A stretch of DNA of 64,000 bases from Aquimarina spinulae (GCF_943373825.1 NZ_CALSBP010000001.1:992001-1056000); one strand, 5' to 3'; counted from the stretch's first letter, positions 54,684 to 63,390 are shown. A program made the numbers and translations. Notes: a model not told the origin generated them from the sequence alone.

Positions 54684-56042
54684 ATGGAAAGAGAAGTAAA
54701 TGAAATAGCGGTAGGACTAGACATAGGGACAACTAAGATTGTTGCCATGGTAGGAAAATATAATGAGTACGGAAAGATGGAGGTATTGGGAATTGGTAAA
54801 TCCAAAAGTCTGGGGGTACACCGTGGTGTAGTTAATAACATAACGCAAACAATTCAATCAATACAACAAGCAATTCAGGAAGCAGAAAGTGTTTCGGGGT
54901 TAAAAATTAATGATGTAACGGTTGGGATTGCAGGTCAGCATATTCGTAGTTTACAACATAGTGATTATATCACCAGGCCTAATGCAGATGCTGTAATAGA
55001 TGAAGATGATATAGACAAATTATGCAATCAGGTACATAAATTAGTGATGTTACCTGGTGAGGAGATTTTACATGTACTACCTCAGGAATATAAAGTGGAT
55101 GGTCAAGCCGAAATAAAAGAACCGGTGGGGATGTATGGAGGAAGGTTAGAGGCTAATTTTCATGTAGTAGTCGGGCAAGTGACTTCTATTCGTAATATAG
55201 GACGATGTGTAAAAAGCGCGGGATTAGAATTGTCAGATGTGACTTTAGAACCATTGGCATCTGCTAATGCAGTGCTAAGCCAGGAAGAAAAAGAAGCAGG
55301 AGTTGCATTAATTGATATAGGGGGAGGTACCACAGATTTAGCCATTTTTAAAGATGGAATTATTCGTCATACAGCAGTAATTCCTTTTGGAGGTAATGTA
55401 ATTACCGAAGATATTAAAGAAGGATGCTCAATCATTGAAAAACAAGCAGAATTACTAAAAATAAAATTTGGATCTGCCTGGCCGGGTGAAAATAAAGATA
55501 ATGAGATTGTTTCAATTCCCGGACTAAGAGGAAGAGAACCTAAAGAAATTACGTTAAAAAATCTCTCTAAAATTATTCATGCACGAGTGGTCGAAATTGT
55601 AGAGCAAGTTTTTTTAGAAATCAAAAATTATGGACATGAATCTCCTAAGAAGAAATTAATTGCAGGAATTGTGCTAACAGGAGGAGGATCACAGCTTAAA
55701 CACCTTAAGCAACTTGTCGAATATATTACAGGTATGGATACACGAATTGGATATCCTAATGAACACCTGGCAGGAAATAGCGATTCAGAAACGACAAGTC
55801 CTATGTATGCAACTGCAGTAGGATTAGTAATGGATGGATTAATACATATTAAGAAACAAAAGAAAATAGGTAAAAAAGAAGAGGTTGCAAGTGTTCAATC
55901 AACACGACAAAACGAGGCAACGACTGTAGATAATGATGTTAATATTGAAGAAGAAGATCCAAGAGTAGATCTAAAACCGCGAAAGAATATTTTGGAGAAA
56001 TGGACAGAGAAATTCAAGGAATTCTTGGATAATGCAGAATAG
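54684..56042 (+). CDS. ftsA: Cell division protein FtsA
   Basis: 452 residues, actin-like ATPase tethering FtsZ to the membrane. Phosphate 1 loop GLDIGTTKIVAMVG, GIAGQHIRS, phosphate 2 ALIDIGGGTTDLAIFKDG and adenosine loop GIVLTGGGSQLKHL. A variable acidic linker (~390-435) precedes a C-terminal amphipathic helix (NILEKWTEKFKEFLDNAE) that should bind the membrane. Confidence 0.96.
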   Translation: MEREVNEIAVGLDIGTTKIVAMVGKYNEYGKMEVLGIGKSKSLGVHRGVVNNITQTIQSIQQAIQEAESVSGLKINDVTVGIAGQHIRSLQHSDYITRPNADAVIDEDDIDKLCNQVHKLVMLPGEEILHVLPQEYKVDGQAEIKEPVGMYGGRLEANFHVVVGQVTSIRNIGRCVKSAGLELSDVTLEPLASANAVLSQEEKEAGVALIDIGGGTTDLAIFKDGIIRHTAVIPFGGNVITEDIKEGCSIIEKQAELLKIKFGSAWPGENKDNEIVSIPGLRGREPKEITLKNLSKIIHARVVEIVEQVFLEIKNYGHESPKKKLIAGIVLTGGGSQLKHLKQLVEYITGMDTRIGYPNEHLAGNSDSETTSPMYATAVGLVMDGLIHIKKQKKIGKKEEVASVQSTRQNEATTVDNDVNIEEEDPRVDLKPRKNILEKWTEKFKEFLDNAE

Positions 56043-56122
56043 TTCGAAGATTAAGTAATGTTCATTTTTTTGAACAGTGAAAATATATAAAATACAGTAG
56101 GAGAACCAGAAAATTAGCAATT

Positions 56123-58099
56123 ATGAGTAAAAATGAGGAGTTCGAAAACATTTCGTTTGATTTACCAAAAAATCAATCTAATGTAATTAAAGTTATTGGA
56201 GTAGGAGGAGGAGGTAGTAATGCCATTAATCACATGTTCCAGCAAGGAATTAAAGGAGTTGATTTTGTCATTTGTAATACAGATGCACAAGCATTAGAAA
56301 ATAGCCCAATACCTAATAAAATACAGTTGGGAGTTTCACTAACCGAAGGACTGGGTGCAGGAGCAAACCCTGAAGTAGGTGAGCAATCTGCCGTAGAGAG
56401 CTATGAGGAGATAAAGACAATGCTGGATACCAATACCAAAATGATCTTTATCACAGCAGGTATGGGTGGAGGAACCGGTACAGGAGCTGCCCCTATTATT
56501 GCCAAAATGGCAAAGGAACTAGATATCTTAACTGTTGGGATTGTAACAATTCCTTTTCAGTTCGAAGGCCGTATGCGTAATGAACAAGCGCAATTGGGAG
56601 TAGAGAAACTTCGTGCTCATGTAGATTCTTTGGTTGTTATTAATAATAATAAACTAAGAGAGGTTTATGGTAATTTAGGATTTAAAGCTGGATTCTCTAA
56701 GGCAGATGAAGTTCTTGCCACCGCATCTCGAGGTATAGCAGAAGTAATTACACATCACTATACACAAAATATAGATTTACGAGATGCAAAAACAGTACTA
56801 AGCAATAGTGGTACAGCTATTATGGGGTCTGCTAATGCCTCTGGAAATAAACGTGCTCATGATGCTATTGTTAAAGCATTAGATTCTCCTTTGCTTAATG
56901 ATAATAAAATTACCGGTGCTAAAAATGTACTCCTGTTAATCGTATCTGGTAAAGAAGAGATTACTATCGATGAGATTGGCGAAATTAATGATCATATACA
57001 ACAGGAAGCTGGTCATGGCGCTAATATCATTATGGGAGTTGGTGAAGATGAATCTCTAGAAGAAGCAATCTCTGTAACTGTTATTGCTACTGGATTTGAT
57101 GTAGAGCAACAAGACGAAATTGTTAATACCGAAACTAAGAAAATAATTCATACTCTAGAGGACGAACAACGTTCTGCAATACAAGATTTATCTCCTAAAT
57201 CTACTGGTAATGTTACTCCTGTGCGTTCTCCTTTACCAAAGAAAAAAGAAGTAGAAGAACCATCAATTATAAAGCATGAACTAATTGAAGATGAAGAAGT
57301 AGATGAGGATTCCTTGTTGATCCCTACAACAGATCTGCTAAAGGATATTGATGTATCCTACGAAGTGGTAGATTCTTTTTCTTCAGATAATGATTTTGTG
57401 ATTATTAATGCGCAAGATATCATTAAACAAATAGAAGTTAATGATGAAAAAGAAGTTAATGCCGAAACAGAAAAAGAAGATCAGTTTGCACTAGCTTTTG
57501 ATATGCCTGTAGGAGGAAACGAAGAAGAATCTACAAAGGCACCAATGGCTTCTCTCGATGAGCCAAAAGTAGAAGATGAAGAACAACCTATTGTTTTTGA
57601 TCTAAGTGATGATATTCTCGATTTAGAAGTAAATGATGCAATAGAAGTGGTTCCTGTTGGAGAAACCACATCTGAAGGAGTGCGTAAGTATAGCTTAGAG
57701 GATTATATGGAAGAAGAAAAGCGATTAACCGAAGCGCAACCAGCAGAAGTTATGGAAGAAGAAGATGAAGAGGTTATATTAGAAAAGAAAACGATCGCTC
57801 CAACTCCAGAAGAAGAAAAAGTAGAAGATGCAGATCCAGTTAATCAGCCTATTTCTGAAACCCTAAAAGCCAGAGCAGCAGAACGTAGAGCTAAGATGAA
57901 AGAATTTAATTATAAGTTTAGAAATAACTCTTCTAACATCGATGATATCGAAAAAGAACCAGCTTATAAAAGAGCAGGAATCGATGTCGATACTAAACCA
58001 GATGATTCTGGACTATCAAGAACTTCTTTAGGAACCGATAGTAATGATGATATACAATTGCGTAAAAACAATTCTTTTTTGCATGATAATGTAGACTAA
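56123..58099 (+). CDS. ftsZ: Cell division GTPase FtsZ with long C-terminal extension
   Basis: 658 residues, nearly twice the E. coli length. The GTPase core occupies ~1-335: VIGVGGGGSNAINHM, the tubulin signature GGGTGTGAAP, and the synergy region. Residues ~340-600 are an acidic, probably disordered linker rich in Glu, Asp and Val. The last ~60 residues (LKARAAERRAKMKEFNYKFR ... SFLHDNVD) are basic then polar and may hold the partner-binding end. Long linkers are usual in Flavobacteriia, but the tail does not look like the standard FtsA-binding peptide. Confidence 0.97.
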   Translation: MSKNEEFENISFDLPKNQSNVIKVIGVGGGGSNAINHMFQQGIKGVDFVICNTDAQALENSPIPNKIQLGVSLTEGLGAGANPEVGEQSAVESYEEIKTMLDTNTKMIFITAGMGGGTGTGAAPIIAKMAKELDILTVGIVTIPFQFEGRMRNEQAQLGVEKLRAHVDSLVVINNNKLREVYGNLGFKAGFSKADEVLATASRGIAEVITHHYTQNIDLRDAKTVLSNSGTAIMGSANASGNKRAHDAIVKALDSPLLNDNKITGAKNVLLLIVSGKEEITIDEIGEINDHIQQEAGHGANIIMGVGEDESLEEAISVTVIATGFDVEQQDEIVNTETKKIIHTLEDEQRSAIQDLSPKSTGNVTPVRSPLPKKKEVEEPSIIKHELIEDEEVDEDSLLIPTTDLLKDIDVSYEVVDSFSSDNDFVIINAQDIIKQIEVNDEKEVNAETEKEDQFALAFDMPVGGNEEESTKAPMASLDEPKVEDEEQPIVFDLSDDILDLEVNDAIEVVPVGETTSEGVRKYSLEDYMEEEKRLTEAQPAEVMEEEDEEVILEKKTIAPTPEEEKVEDADPVNQPISETLKARAAERRAKMKEFNYKFRNNSSNIDDIEKEPAYKRAGIDVDTKPDDSGLSRTSLGTDSNDDIQLRKNNSFLHDNVD

Positions 58100-58144
58100 T
58101 TGCATAATAATTAGAATACTAATATTGTAAAGTATAAATATGTA

Positions 58145-58187
58145 ATTCTGGGACTTCGTCTATGTTTAGTATAGACTTAGCCAGAAT
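58145..58187 (+). other. Two-part hairpin after ftsZ
   Basis: ATTCTGG (58145-58151) pairs with CCAGAAT (58181-58187), and inside it GTCTAT (58158-58163) with ATAGAC (58171-58176), leaving an internal loop. No T run follows. It lies between the ftsZ stop and the terminator at 58214, so it may be a 3'-end stability element. Confidence 0.45.
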
Positions 58188-58213
58188 CTAAAAAATAAAC
58201 ATAATACTTAAAC

Positions 58214-58252
58214 TAAACCGATAATCTAAGAGTAGATTATCGGTTTATTTTT
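58214..58252 (+). terminator. Terminator of the dcw cluster
   Basis: TAAACCGATAATCT (58214-58227) pairs perfectly over 14 bases with AGATTATCGGTTTA (58234-58247), then TTTTTT. It lies 115 bases after ftsZ and directly before the yqeY -7-like box TATCTTCG (58253-58260). Confidence 0.9.
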
Positions 58253-58286
58253 TATCTTCGCAATCCAAAGATAAAAATCGATTATC

Positions 58287-58736
58287 ATGAGTTTAGAGCA
58301 AAAAGTAATGACTGCGATGAAAGAAGCTATGAAAGCTAAAGATACTAATGCATTAACATCATTGCGTGCTGTAAAATCAGCTATTCTATTAGCCCAGACA
58401 GAAAGTGGGGCAAAAGAAGAACTTACCGAAGATCAGGAATTAAAATTATTGCAAAAACAAGTTAAGCAACGTAAAGATAGTGCTGCGATTTTTATAGAAC
58501 AAGGGAGAGATGATCTGGCAACGCCCGAACTGGCACAAGCAAAAGTGATTGAACAGTTTTTACCAGAACAATTAGACGAAGCAGAGATCGAAAAAATAGT
58601 AATAGATATTATTGCTAAAACTGGCGCAGAGGGGATGAAAGATATGGGTAAAGTAATGGGGATGGCAAATGCTGCATTAACAGGGAAAGCAGATGGAAAA
58701 ACAATTTCTACAATAGTAAAAAGTAAATTATCTTAA
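58287..58736 (+). CDS. GatB/YqeY domain protein
   Basis: 149 residues, all-helical YqeY family: MTAMKEAMKAKDTNALTSLRAVKSAI, then QVKQRKDSAAIFIEQGRDDLA, FLPEQLDEAEIEKIV and a C-terminal QAMKDMGKVMG-like segment (GMKDMGKVMGMANAAL, GKTISTIVKSKL). It resembles the tRNA-binding tail of GatB and may bind tRNA; its function is unclear. It is placed after ftsZ as often in this family. Confidence 0.93.
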   Translation: MSLEQKVMTAMKEAMKAKDTNALTSLRAVKSAILLAQTESGAKEELTEDQELKLLQKQVKQRKDSAAIFIEQGRDDLATPELAQAKVIEQFLPEQLDEAEIEKIVIDIIAKTGAEGMKDMGKVMGMANAALTGKADGKTISTIVKSKLS

Positions 58737-58747
58737 TATAAGAAAAT

Positions 58748-58821
58748 GGCCTCGTGGCGCAACTGAATAGCGCATCAGATTTCGGCTCTGAGGGTTGGGG
58801 GTTTGAATCCCTCCGGGGTCA
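58748..58821 (+). tRNA. tRNA-Arg (anticodon TCG)
   Basis: 74 bases fold as a cloverleaf: acceptor GGCCTCG (58748-58754) with CGGGGTC (58814-58820) including two G-U pairs, a D arm GGCGC...GCGC, anticodon stem TCAGA/TCTGA with loop TTTCGGC, and T arm GGGGG/CCCTC with loop TTTGAAT. Anticodon TCG at loop positions 34-36 reads CGA and, by wobble, other CGN Arg codons. CCA is not encoded. Discriminator A58821. Confidence 0.88.
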
Positions 58822-58967
58822 CGAATGAATCACAAAAAAGTGAATCATGAAGCGAGTTTCAAAAATGAAGCTCGCTTCTTTTTTTGAAAATTGTGAAGTG
58901 ATTCTTTTTGTGATTTTCAACGCGGAGCGTTGTAGGGATCAACACTAGTTAATCCCTCCGGGGTCAC
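58806..58967 (+). repeat. Duplicated 3' end of tRNA-Arg
   Basis: The 17 bases AATCCCTCCGGGGTCAC occur at 58806-58822, the T-arm and acceptor 3' part of the tRNA, and again exactly at 58951-58967, 145 bases downstream. The second copy lacks the rest of a tRNA. Such direct repeats of a tRNA 3' end usually mark an attachment site of an integrated element or a decayed tandem tRNA; there is no cargo gene between the two copies. Confidence 0.75.
58828..58915 (+). terminator. Nested hairpin and T run after tRNA-Arg
   Basis: Inner stem GAAGCGAG (58849-58856) with CTCGCTTC (58871-58878), followed by seven T, a good terminator. Around it AATCACAAAAA (58828-58838) pairs with TTTTTGTGATT (58905-58915) and GAATCA (58842-58847) with TGATTC (58899-58904). 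The outer pairing makes an ~88-base imperfect inverted repeat, unusual for a simple terminator. Confidence 0.75.
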
Positions 58968-58971
58968 TTTT

Positions 58972-59015
58972 TGGACAAAATTGTCCAAAGCCAGACAATT
59001 TTGTCTGGCTTTTTT
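58972..59015. terminator. Double hairpin with T run
   Basis: TTGGACAA / TTGTCCAA (about 58971-58988) is followed at once by AGCCAGACAA (58989-58998) and TTGTCTGGCT (59001-59010), a perfect 10-bp stem, and five T. It would terminate transcripts from the plus strand. The ~170 bases that follow to the next gene hold nothing clear. Confidence 0.75.
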
Positions 59016-59188
59016 GTTGGATATTATTACTTTTATACATCTGTTAATCTTCTAGATACACCAATATTAAATCACATTATTAAAAGAATGACTTGTAACA
59101 TTTGTCACAGTTATTATTGAGAGGGGTAAATTAATTTTGCACTGAGTAAAGAAACGAACCTTTTCAATTTGGCGATATAGGGTATTTA

Positions 59189-59776
59189 ATGCATGCAAAG
59201 GATATTGAGAATTATCAGATAGAATTTATTCAAAAAACATTTAAGCAAAACACTCCTTCATATTTAAAAACTAGCAAGACTTACCCTCTTTATCAATTGC
59301 CTACTATGGGTTTGATTACGTTACGTACAACAGATCCTATAAAAAGCATACGCTTTTATGAATCTTTTTTTGGGATGAAATTACTGGTAAGAATGTATGT
59401 AAACAGAAGTAATGGTTTTACGCTTTATTTCTTAGGAGATAATAATCTGGTCGTACCAAACCCTGATATTGATGCAATTGAAAATAGAGAATGGATGTAC
59501 CAACAAAACAGTACTTTTATTGAATTACAGTATTACTGGGGTAGTGAGCACCAAAAGGGGTTCAAACTACAGACAATAGAGGATGAACCTATTGGATTTG
59601 CAGGAGTGAAATTTGAAACAAGAGACTTAAAAAAAATTGAAAAAGATTTTCTTATAAATAATATTTCTATTAACCCTCATGTTAATCTGATACAATCACG
59701 TAATGAGTTACGCGTCAAGAGTCCAAGCAATTATACTCTAATAATTCAAGAGGGAAATGAATGTTTGAATCATTAA
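59189..59776 (+). CDS. Glyoxalase I-like (VOC) protein lacking most metal ligands
   Basis: 195 residues resembling eukaryote-type lactoylglutathione lyase: ITLRTTDPIKSIRFYESFFGMKLL (family LRVKDPxKSLxFYxxxLGM), FTLYFLG, EWMY..., and STFIELQYYWGSE (family ATLELTHNWGTE). Of the four metal ligands of human GLO1, only the Glu (Glu112) is retained; by hand alignment the Gln is Leu42, the His is Gly139 and the last Glu is Ile. The classic reaction is therefore doubtful; a binding or non-metal role is more likely. No neighbour suggests a substrate. Confidence 0.72.
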   Translation: MHAKDIENYQIEFIQKTFKQNTPSYLKTSKTYPLYQLPTMGLITLRTTDPIKSIRFYESFFGMKLLVRMYVNRSNGFTLYFLGDNNLVVPNPDIDAIENREWMYQQNSTFIELQYYWGSEHQKGFKLQTIEDEPIGFAGVKFETRDLKKIEKDFLINNISINPHVNLIQSRNELRVKSPSNYTLIIQEGNECLNH

Positions 59777-59895
59777 CCAGAATGATTCAAAGTAATTATT
59801 TTCTAGGAGAAATAATATAAACTACCTTTTAAAAAATTATCCAATTTTATTAAGCCACTTTAAAGTACTCTGCTAACTCATTGATTTTTAGTAAT

Positions 59896-60093
59896 TCATT
59901 TTCCAAAGGGCTCGACATATGTCCTGCCGAGGTCACTACTAATCAACAAGATTTTGAAGTTTTGATAATCAGCATGAAAAAGTTTGAACTCTTCCCATGT
60001 TAGATTTGTAAGAAAAACAAGTTTTTCAGATTCAAGAAAACTTAAAGTAGAATCGAGATAAGTTAGTATATTTTCACTTTTATTATTTAACAA
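59896..60093 (-). CDS. Doubtful 65-residue ORF
   Basis: A TTG-initiated frame that starts 11 bases inside the end of the DUF4405-like gene and shows plausible protein composition (LTYLDSTLSFLESEKLVFLTNLTWEEFKLFH). It could be a small gene at the end of the minus-strand operon or the remnant of one. No family is recognised. Confidence 0.3.
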   Translation of the reverse strand: MLNNKSENILTYLDSTLSFLESEKLVFLTNLTWEEFKLFHADYQNFKILLISSDLGRTYVEPFGK

Positions 60094-61117
60094 TTTTTAC
60101 AATTCCTCTATCAATAATATCTAATGCTGTTGTGATGTTAGACATATCAGTAAACAGCTCATCTGTTTTTCCAGAATGATGACTATGCCCAATTGGCTCG
60201 AATAAAAAGTTTTTAGACAGCCCAAATTTATCTAAATCTACATCAACTGCATAAACAATAGCAGGTTGACCAACTCTACCTGAACCACTATAAATACTAT
60301 CATTTGGAAAACGGCCTTTACTATAATATTTGTTCCAGTTAAATGATTGATTGATCTCCATTAAAACTCTAAACTTTTTCAATTTTCCAAGTTTTGCTTT
60401 AGAATTAATGATAAAATCATGGGTTGGTGTTGCACCAGAAACAGCATCGATATCATAAGCTTTTCCTAAAGGAATAAATAATCCGTCAGAAGCTCTAATG
60501 CCTCTTTTGTGCGCCCAATATGGTAGCGATTCTGGGCGACGAACAATAGCAGGTTTCCAAATTCCGTTTTTGTTTGGTTTACCATTTACATATGTGCTTG
60601 TTGCAATAGATTTTGGGACAAATAAACTTTCAATATAATTTCCGTCGATATCTTCAACCCAAATTACCATCATTGCATAACGAAACGCGTTCCCTATTTT
60701 TACATCTATCTCTATCGCAACTTCGTTAGTTTCTTTTTTTACAATAATACTTTGCGTTCCGTCTTCTAACGTTTCTTTTCCTTGTAAGCTATTACGATAT
60801 TCATTTCCGAAATCGTAAACTTTGTTAAGTCCAGAAATATTCAACAACAATCCCGTGAATAAAATTCCTGCAATAAAAAGTAATGTGATAAAATGAACAT
60901 TCAAAAAGTTATTCTTTGAATTTATACTGTACATTTTTAATGGTTTTATATTATTGATGATATGAAAAACTGCCAAAATTGAAAATAGGAGTCCGAAAAC
61001 TGTATGTATCGATGCCGTAATTTTGTAATAAGGTTTTATATACATTAAAATTCCTGTTACGCTCAATATTAAAAATATTATAGCAATACTTATACTTACT
61101 AATTTTCTAGATTTCAT
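60083..61117 (-). CDS. Membrane protein with DUF4405-like helices and a periplasmic domain
   Basis: 344 residues. Three or four membrane helices at the N terminus (SISIAIIFLILSVTGILMYI, HTVFGLLFSILAVFHIINN, FITLLFIAGILFTGLLLNI) contain His residues spaced as in b-type haem-binding DUF4405 proteins (SIHTVFG, AVFHIINN). The remainder (~115-344) is soluble and extracytoplasmic, with GKAYDIDAVSGATPTHDF resembling the DUF2271/FMN-transferase-target motif SGATpT. A redox role at the membrane is inferred. It is last of a three-gene run, preceded by repeat element copy B. Confidence 0.65.
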   Translation of the reverse strand: MKSRKLVSISIAIIFLILSVTGILMYIKPYYKITASIHTVFGLLFSILAVFHIINNIKPLKMYSINSKNNFLNVHFITLLFIAGILFTGLLLNISGLNKVYDFGNEYRNSLQGKETLEDGTQSIIVKKETNEVAIEIDVKIGNAFRYAMMVIWVEDIDGNYIESLFVPKSIATSTYVNGKPNKNGIWKPAIVRRPESLPYWAHKRGIRASDGLFIPLGKAYDIDAVSGATPTHDFIINSKAKLGKLKKFRVLMEINQSFNWNKYYSKGRFPNDSIYSGSGRVGQPAIVYAVDVDLDKFGLSKNFLFEPIGHSHHSGKTDELFTDMSNITTALDIIDRGIVKIVK

Positions 61118-61205
61118 CTGTTCTTTTATTGTTCTTTATATGTCAGATGGAATTTGCCATTGATCATATCGGTTGGTATTAACCTAATTATTATGGCTCA
61201 TTTCA
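61113..61205 (-). repeat. Repeated intergenic element, copy B
   Basis: Minus-strand 93-base copy of the element at 173-267. It starts 4 bases after the stop of the DUF5916 gene and runs through ATG of the DUF4405-like gene (ATG 61117). The 66-base core 61201-61136 has the same length as in copy A and the WQIPSD codons, but TAG at codon 6. As in copy A, the gene upstream encodes an outer-membrane barrel-type protein. Confidence 0.8.
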
Positions 61206-61209
61206 TAAT

Positions 61210-63390
61210 TTAAAAATCAAAACGGTAATTGGCTTTAAATGCCACACCCCAATTAGTTCTTGAGATATGTTTATTGAAGTTATCAGTAACTACAAAATAG
61301 ATATACGATAATGGTTTATATTCCCATTGCAAACGGCTGTTAATATTGAAGTTATTTTGTTGAGTATTATATTGTACATAGGTTGTCCAATTCAAACGAT
61401 TGCTAAAAAATACTTCGCCTGTAAAACGAGCTAAATGAAAGGTGTTTTTTCCTAAGTTTTCAAGATTGATATGATTCAATGAATAATTAACATTTAACTG
61501 TGCAAAAGGTAAAAGTCGATATCCTAAAATAGTTTCAAAACCACTTCTTTTTCCGTTAAAATATCCACCGTAAAAAACTTCTGTCGCGTAATAGAAGTTT
61601 TTATTACTTGAACGGTTATCGTATCCAATTTTTGCATCAATTGTATTGTAAATATCTGGTTGAATAGGGTTACCATTATTTAAAATATCAAATCCGTATT
61701 GAAGATTGAAATAATTATGCGTCAAATTGAAATACAAAGACGACAAATTCTTCTTAAACCAAACTGAATTACCCAATACTGTAGACATCTCGGTAAGTGT
61801 GCCTTTGCTATTCCAAAATGCATCATTTACTATCGAGAAATACCGAAAACGATCTATAGTATTAGATTTTTTGGGATAATAATTTTTCTGAAAAACGAAA
61901 TAAGAATCTAAATATGAATCTCGAATTACCTGGTTGTTTATAGCATCATAATTGTAAAGCCTAGGTGTAAAGCCAACATCGGTTATAAAGTTTTTGTCTA
62001 CCGTTTTAAATGCACCTTTAACATACGTTTTTCGTGTGTTGTATTGCCCTTCGATATTGAAAAAGTTATTATTTGAATTGATATCGTTACTAAAGCTTTT
62101 TCCGTAGTTCGTCTGTGCTGACCATAAATTGTTTTTTGATTTGTAATTTAAATTCAAGCCAAAAACGCGATTGTAATCGTTTTTAAAATCAAATCTGTCG
62201 GTTTGTTGTCTGTTTACCCAATATGCTGTGGTTGTAAAAGCTCTTGATAGTTTTTGTCGACCCACCACAACAGCATAATTTTGTGCGTCGTTTCCATCAG
62301 TTTTTTCGGTTTGCGCATTTAAAATTCCGATGCGTGTATTAGGCGAAACATTTCCCGAAAGTTTTAATCCGAATTGCATATCGGTTGTTCCACCAATTAT
62401 TCGAGAGTAAAACGGATTGACACCAAAAGGCCCTAAATTATTAAACAAGTCGCTATTTTCTAAAAAGAAGTTTCTTCGTTCTGGAAAATTAATTGCAAAA
62501 CGGGTTAAGTTTACTACTTGTTGGTCAACATCTACTTGCGAAAAATCAGGATTTATAGTCGCATCTAATCGCAATGAAGACGTGATATTATACTGTGCAT
62601 CTATACTTGGTTTAAAGGTAGATTCATCGGTGTTATTAAGAACATCTTCTTCGTAATTATACGCTACAGATGGTACTAACATAAATTTTGAAGTATTGGT
62701 TTTGGGTAAATTTTCAATGATCACATCTTCTGTAAAACGTAAATCAAACTGAAAAAAGTTACGTGGCATATCGGTATATGTCATCCATAAATTTGTTTTA
62801 AAATCTCTATAGAAGAATTGAATTCCCCAAATATTGTTATTTACATCAAAGTTTAATGCTTTAAACGGAATTTCTATTTCATATACTTTTTTAGTTCCTT
62901 CAATTGAGGTTTGCGAATACCAAACGGCATTCCAACTTTCGTTAAAATTGTAATCTGTTCCGTTAAAATCTACCAACGCATCTACTTGTGTATTTCCTGT
63001 GTTCAGTGTAAAATAATAGCCGTTGTTTTCTTGATTGAATGGATCAAGTACTATTCCAAAAGCATCGCTGCTTACAACAGCATCTCCGTGATTATCACGC
63101 TTTAATGTGCTAATTTTATTTTGTGATGTCGTGTCGTAATATGCAACACCTATATATAGATTTTTACCATCATGAAATACCTTCACTTCTGTTTTATTTA
63201 ATGCTTTACCTTCATCGTTAGGATAATAATTATTAAAATCAGTAAACATTTGAGCATTTTGCCAGATAGGTTCATTCAATTTTCCGTCAATTTTTACAGA
63301 TTCTACAGAAAAGGGAATTGTTTTATTTTGAGAATATCCGCAGAAATAGAAACTGAGAACTACTGAAAAGGTAAATAGCTTAGTTTTCAT
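61210..63390 (-). CDS. DUF5916 protein: CBM9-like domain plus outer-membrane barrel
   Basis: 726 residues from ATG 63390, with signal peptide (MKTKLFTFSVVLSFYFCGYSQ). Residues ~25-220 form a CBM9-like carbohydrate-binding fold (VDGKLNEPIWQNAQ, EVKVFHDGKNLYIGVAYYD, VYEIEIPFKALNF). The rest is a large beta-barrel (FAINFPERRNFFLENSDLF..., ending AFKANYRFDF). Members are common in Bacteroidota, function unproven. The start overlaps the preceding SMP-30-like stop by 11 bases, so the genes are coupled. Confidence 0.82.
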   Translation of the reverse strand: MKTKLFTFSVVLSFYFCGYSQNKTIPFSVESVKIDGKLNEPIWQNAQMFTDFNNYYPNDEGKALNKTEVKVFHDGKNLYIGVAYYDTTSQNKISTLKRDNHGDAVVSSDAFGIVLDPFNQENNGYYFTLNTGNTQVDALVDFNGTDYNFNESWNAVWYSQTSIEGTKKVYEIEIPFKALNFDVNNNIWGIQFFYRDFKTNLWMTYTDMPRNFFQFDLRFTEDVIIENLPKTNTSKFMLVPSVAYNYEEDVLNNTDESTFKPSIDAQYNITSSLRLDATINPDFSQVDVDQQVVNLTRFAINFPERRNFFLENSDLFNNLGPFGVNPFYSRIIGGTTDMQFGLKLSGNVSPNTRIGILNAQTEKTDGNDAQNYAVVVGRQKLSRAFTTTAYWVNRQQTDRFDFKNDYNRVFGLNLNYKSKNNLWSAQTNYGKSFSNDINSNNNFFNIEGQYNTRKTYVKGAFKTVDKNFITDVGFTPRLYNYDAINNQVIRDSYLDSYFVFQKNYYPKKSNTIDRFRYFSIVNDAFWNSKGTLTEMSTVLGNSVWFKKNLSSLYFNLTHNYFNLQYGFDILNNGNPIQPDIYNTIDAKIGYDNRSSNKNFYYATEVFYGGYFNGKRSGFETILGYRLLPFAQLNVNYSLNHINLENLGKNTFHLARFTGEVFFSNRLNWTTYVQYNTQQNNFNINSRLQWEYKPLSYIYFVVTDNFNKHISRTNWGVAFKANYRFDF

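Noticed and set aside
52604..54684. Missing ddl and murF in the dcw cluster taken as a deletion
   Set aside because: Gene spacing is tight with overlaps, and the same gene order without these two is usual in Bacteroidota.
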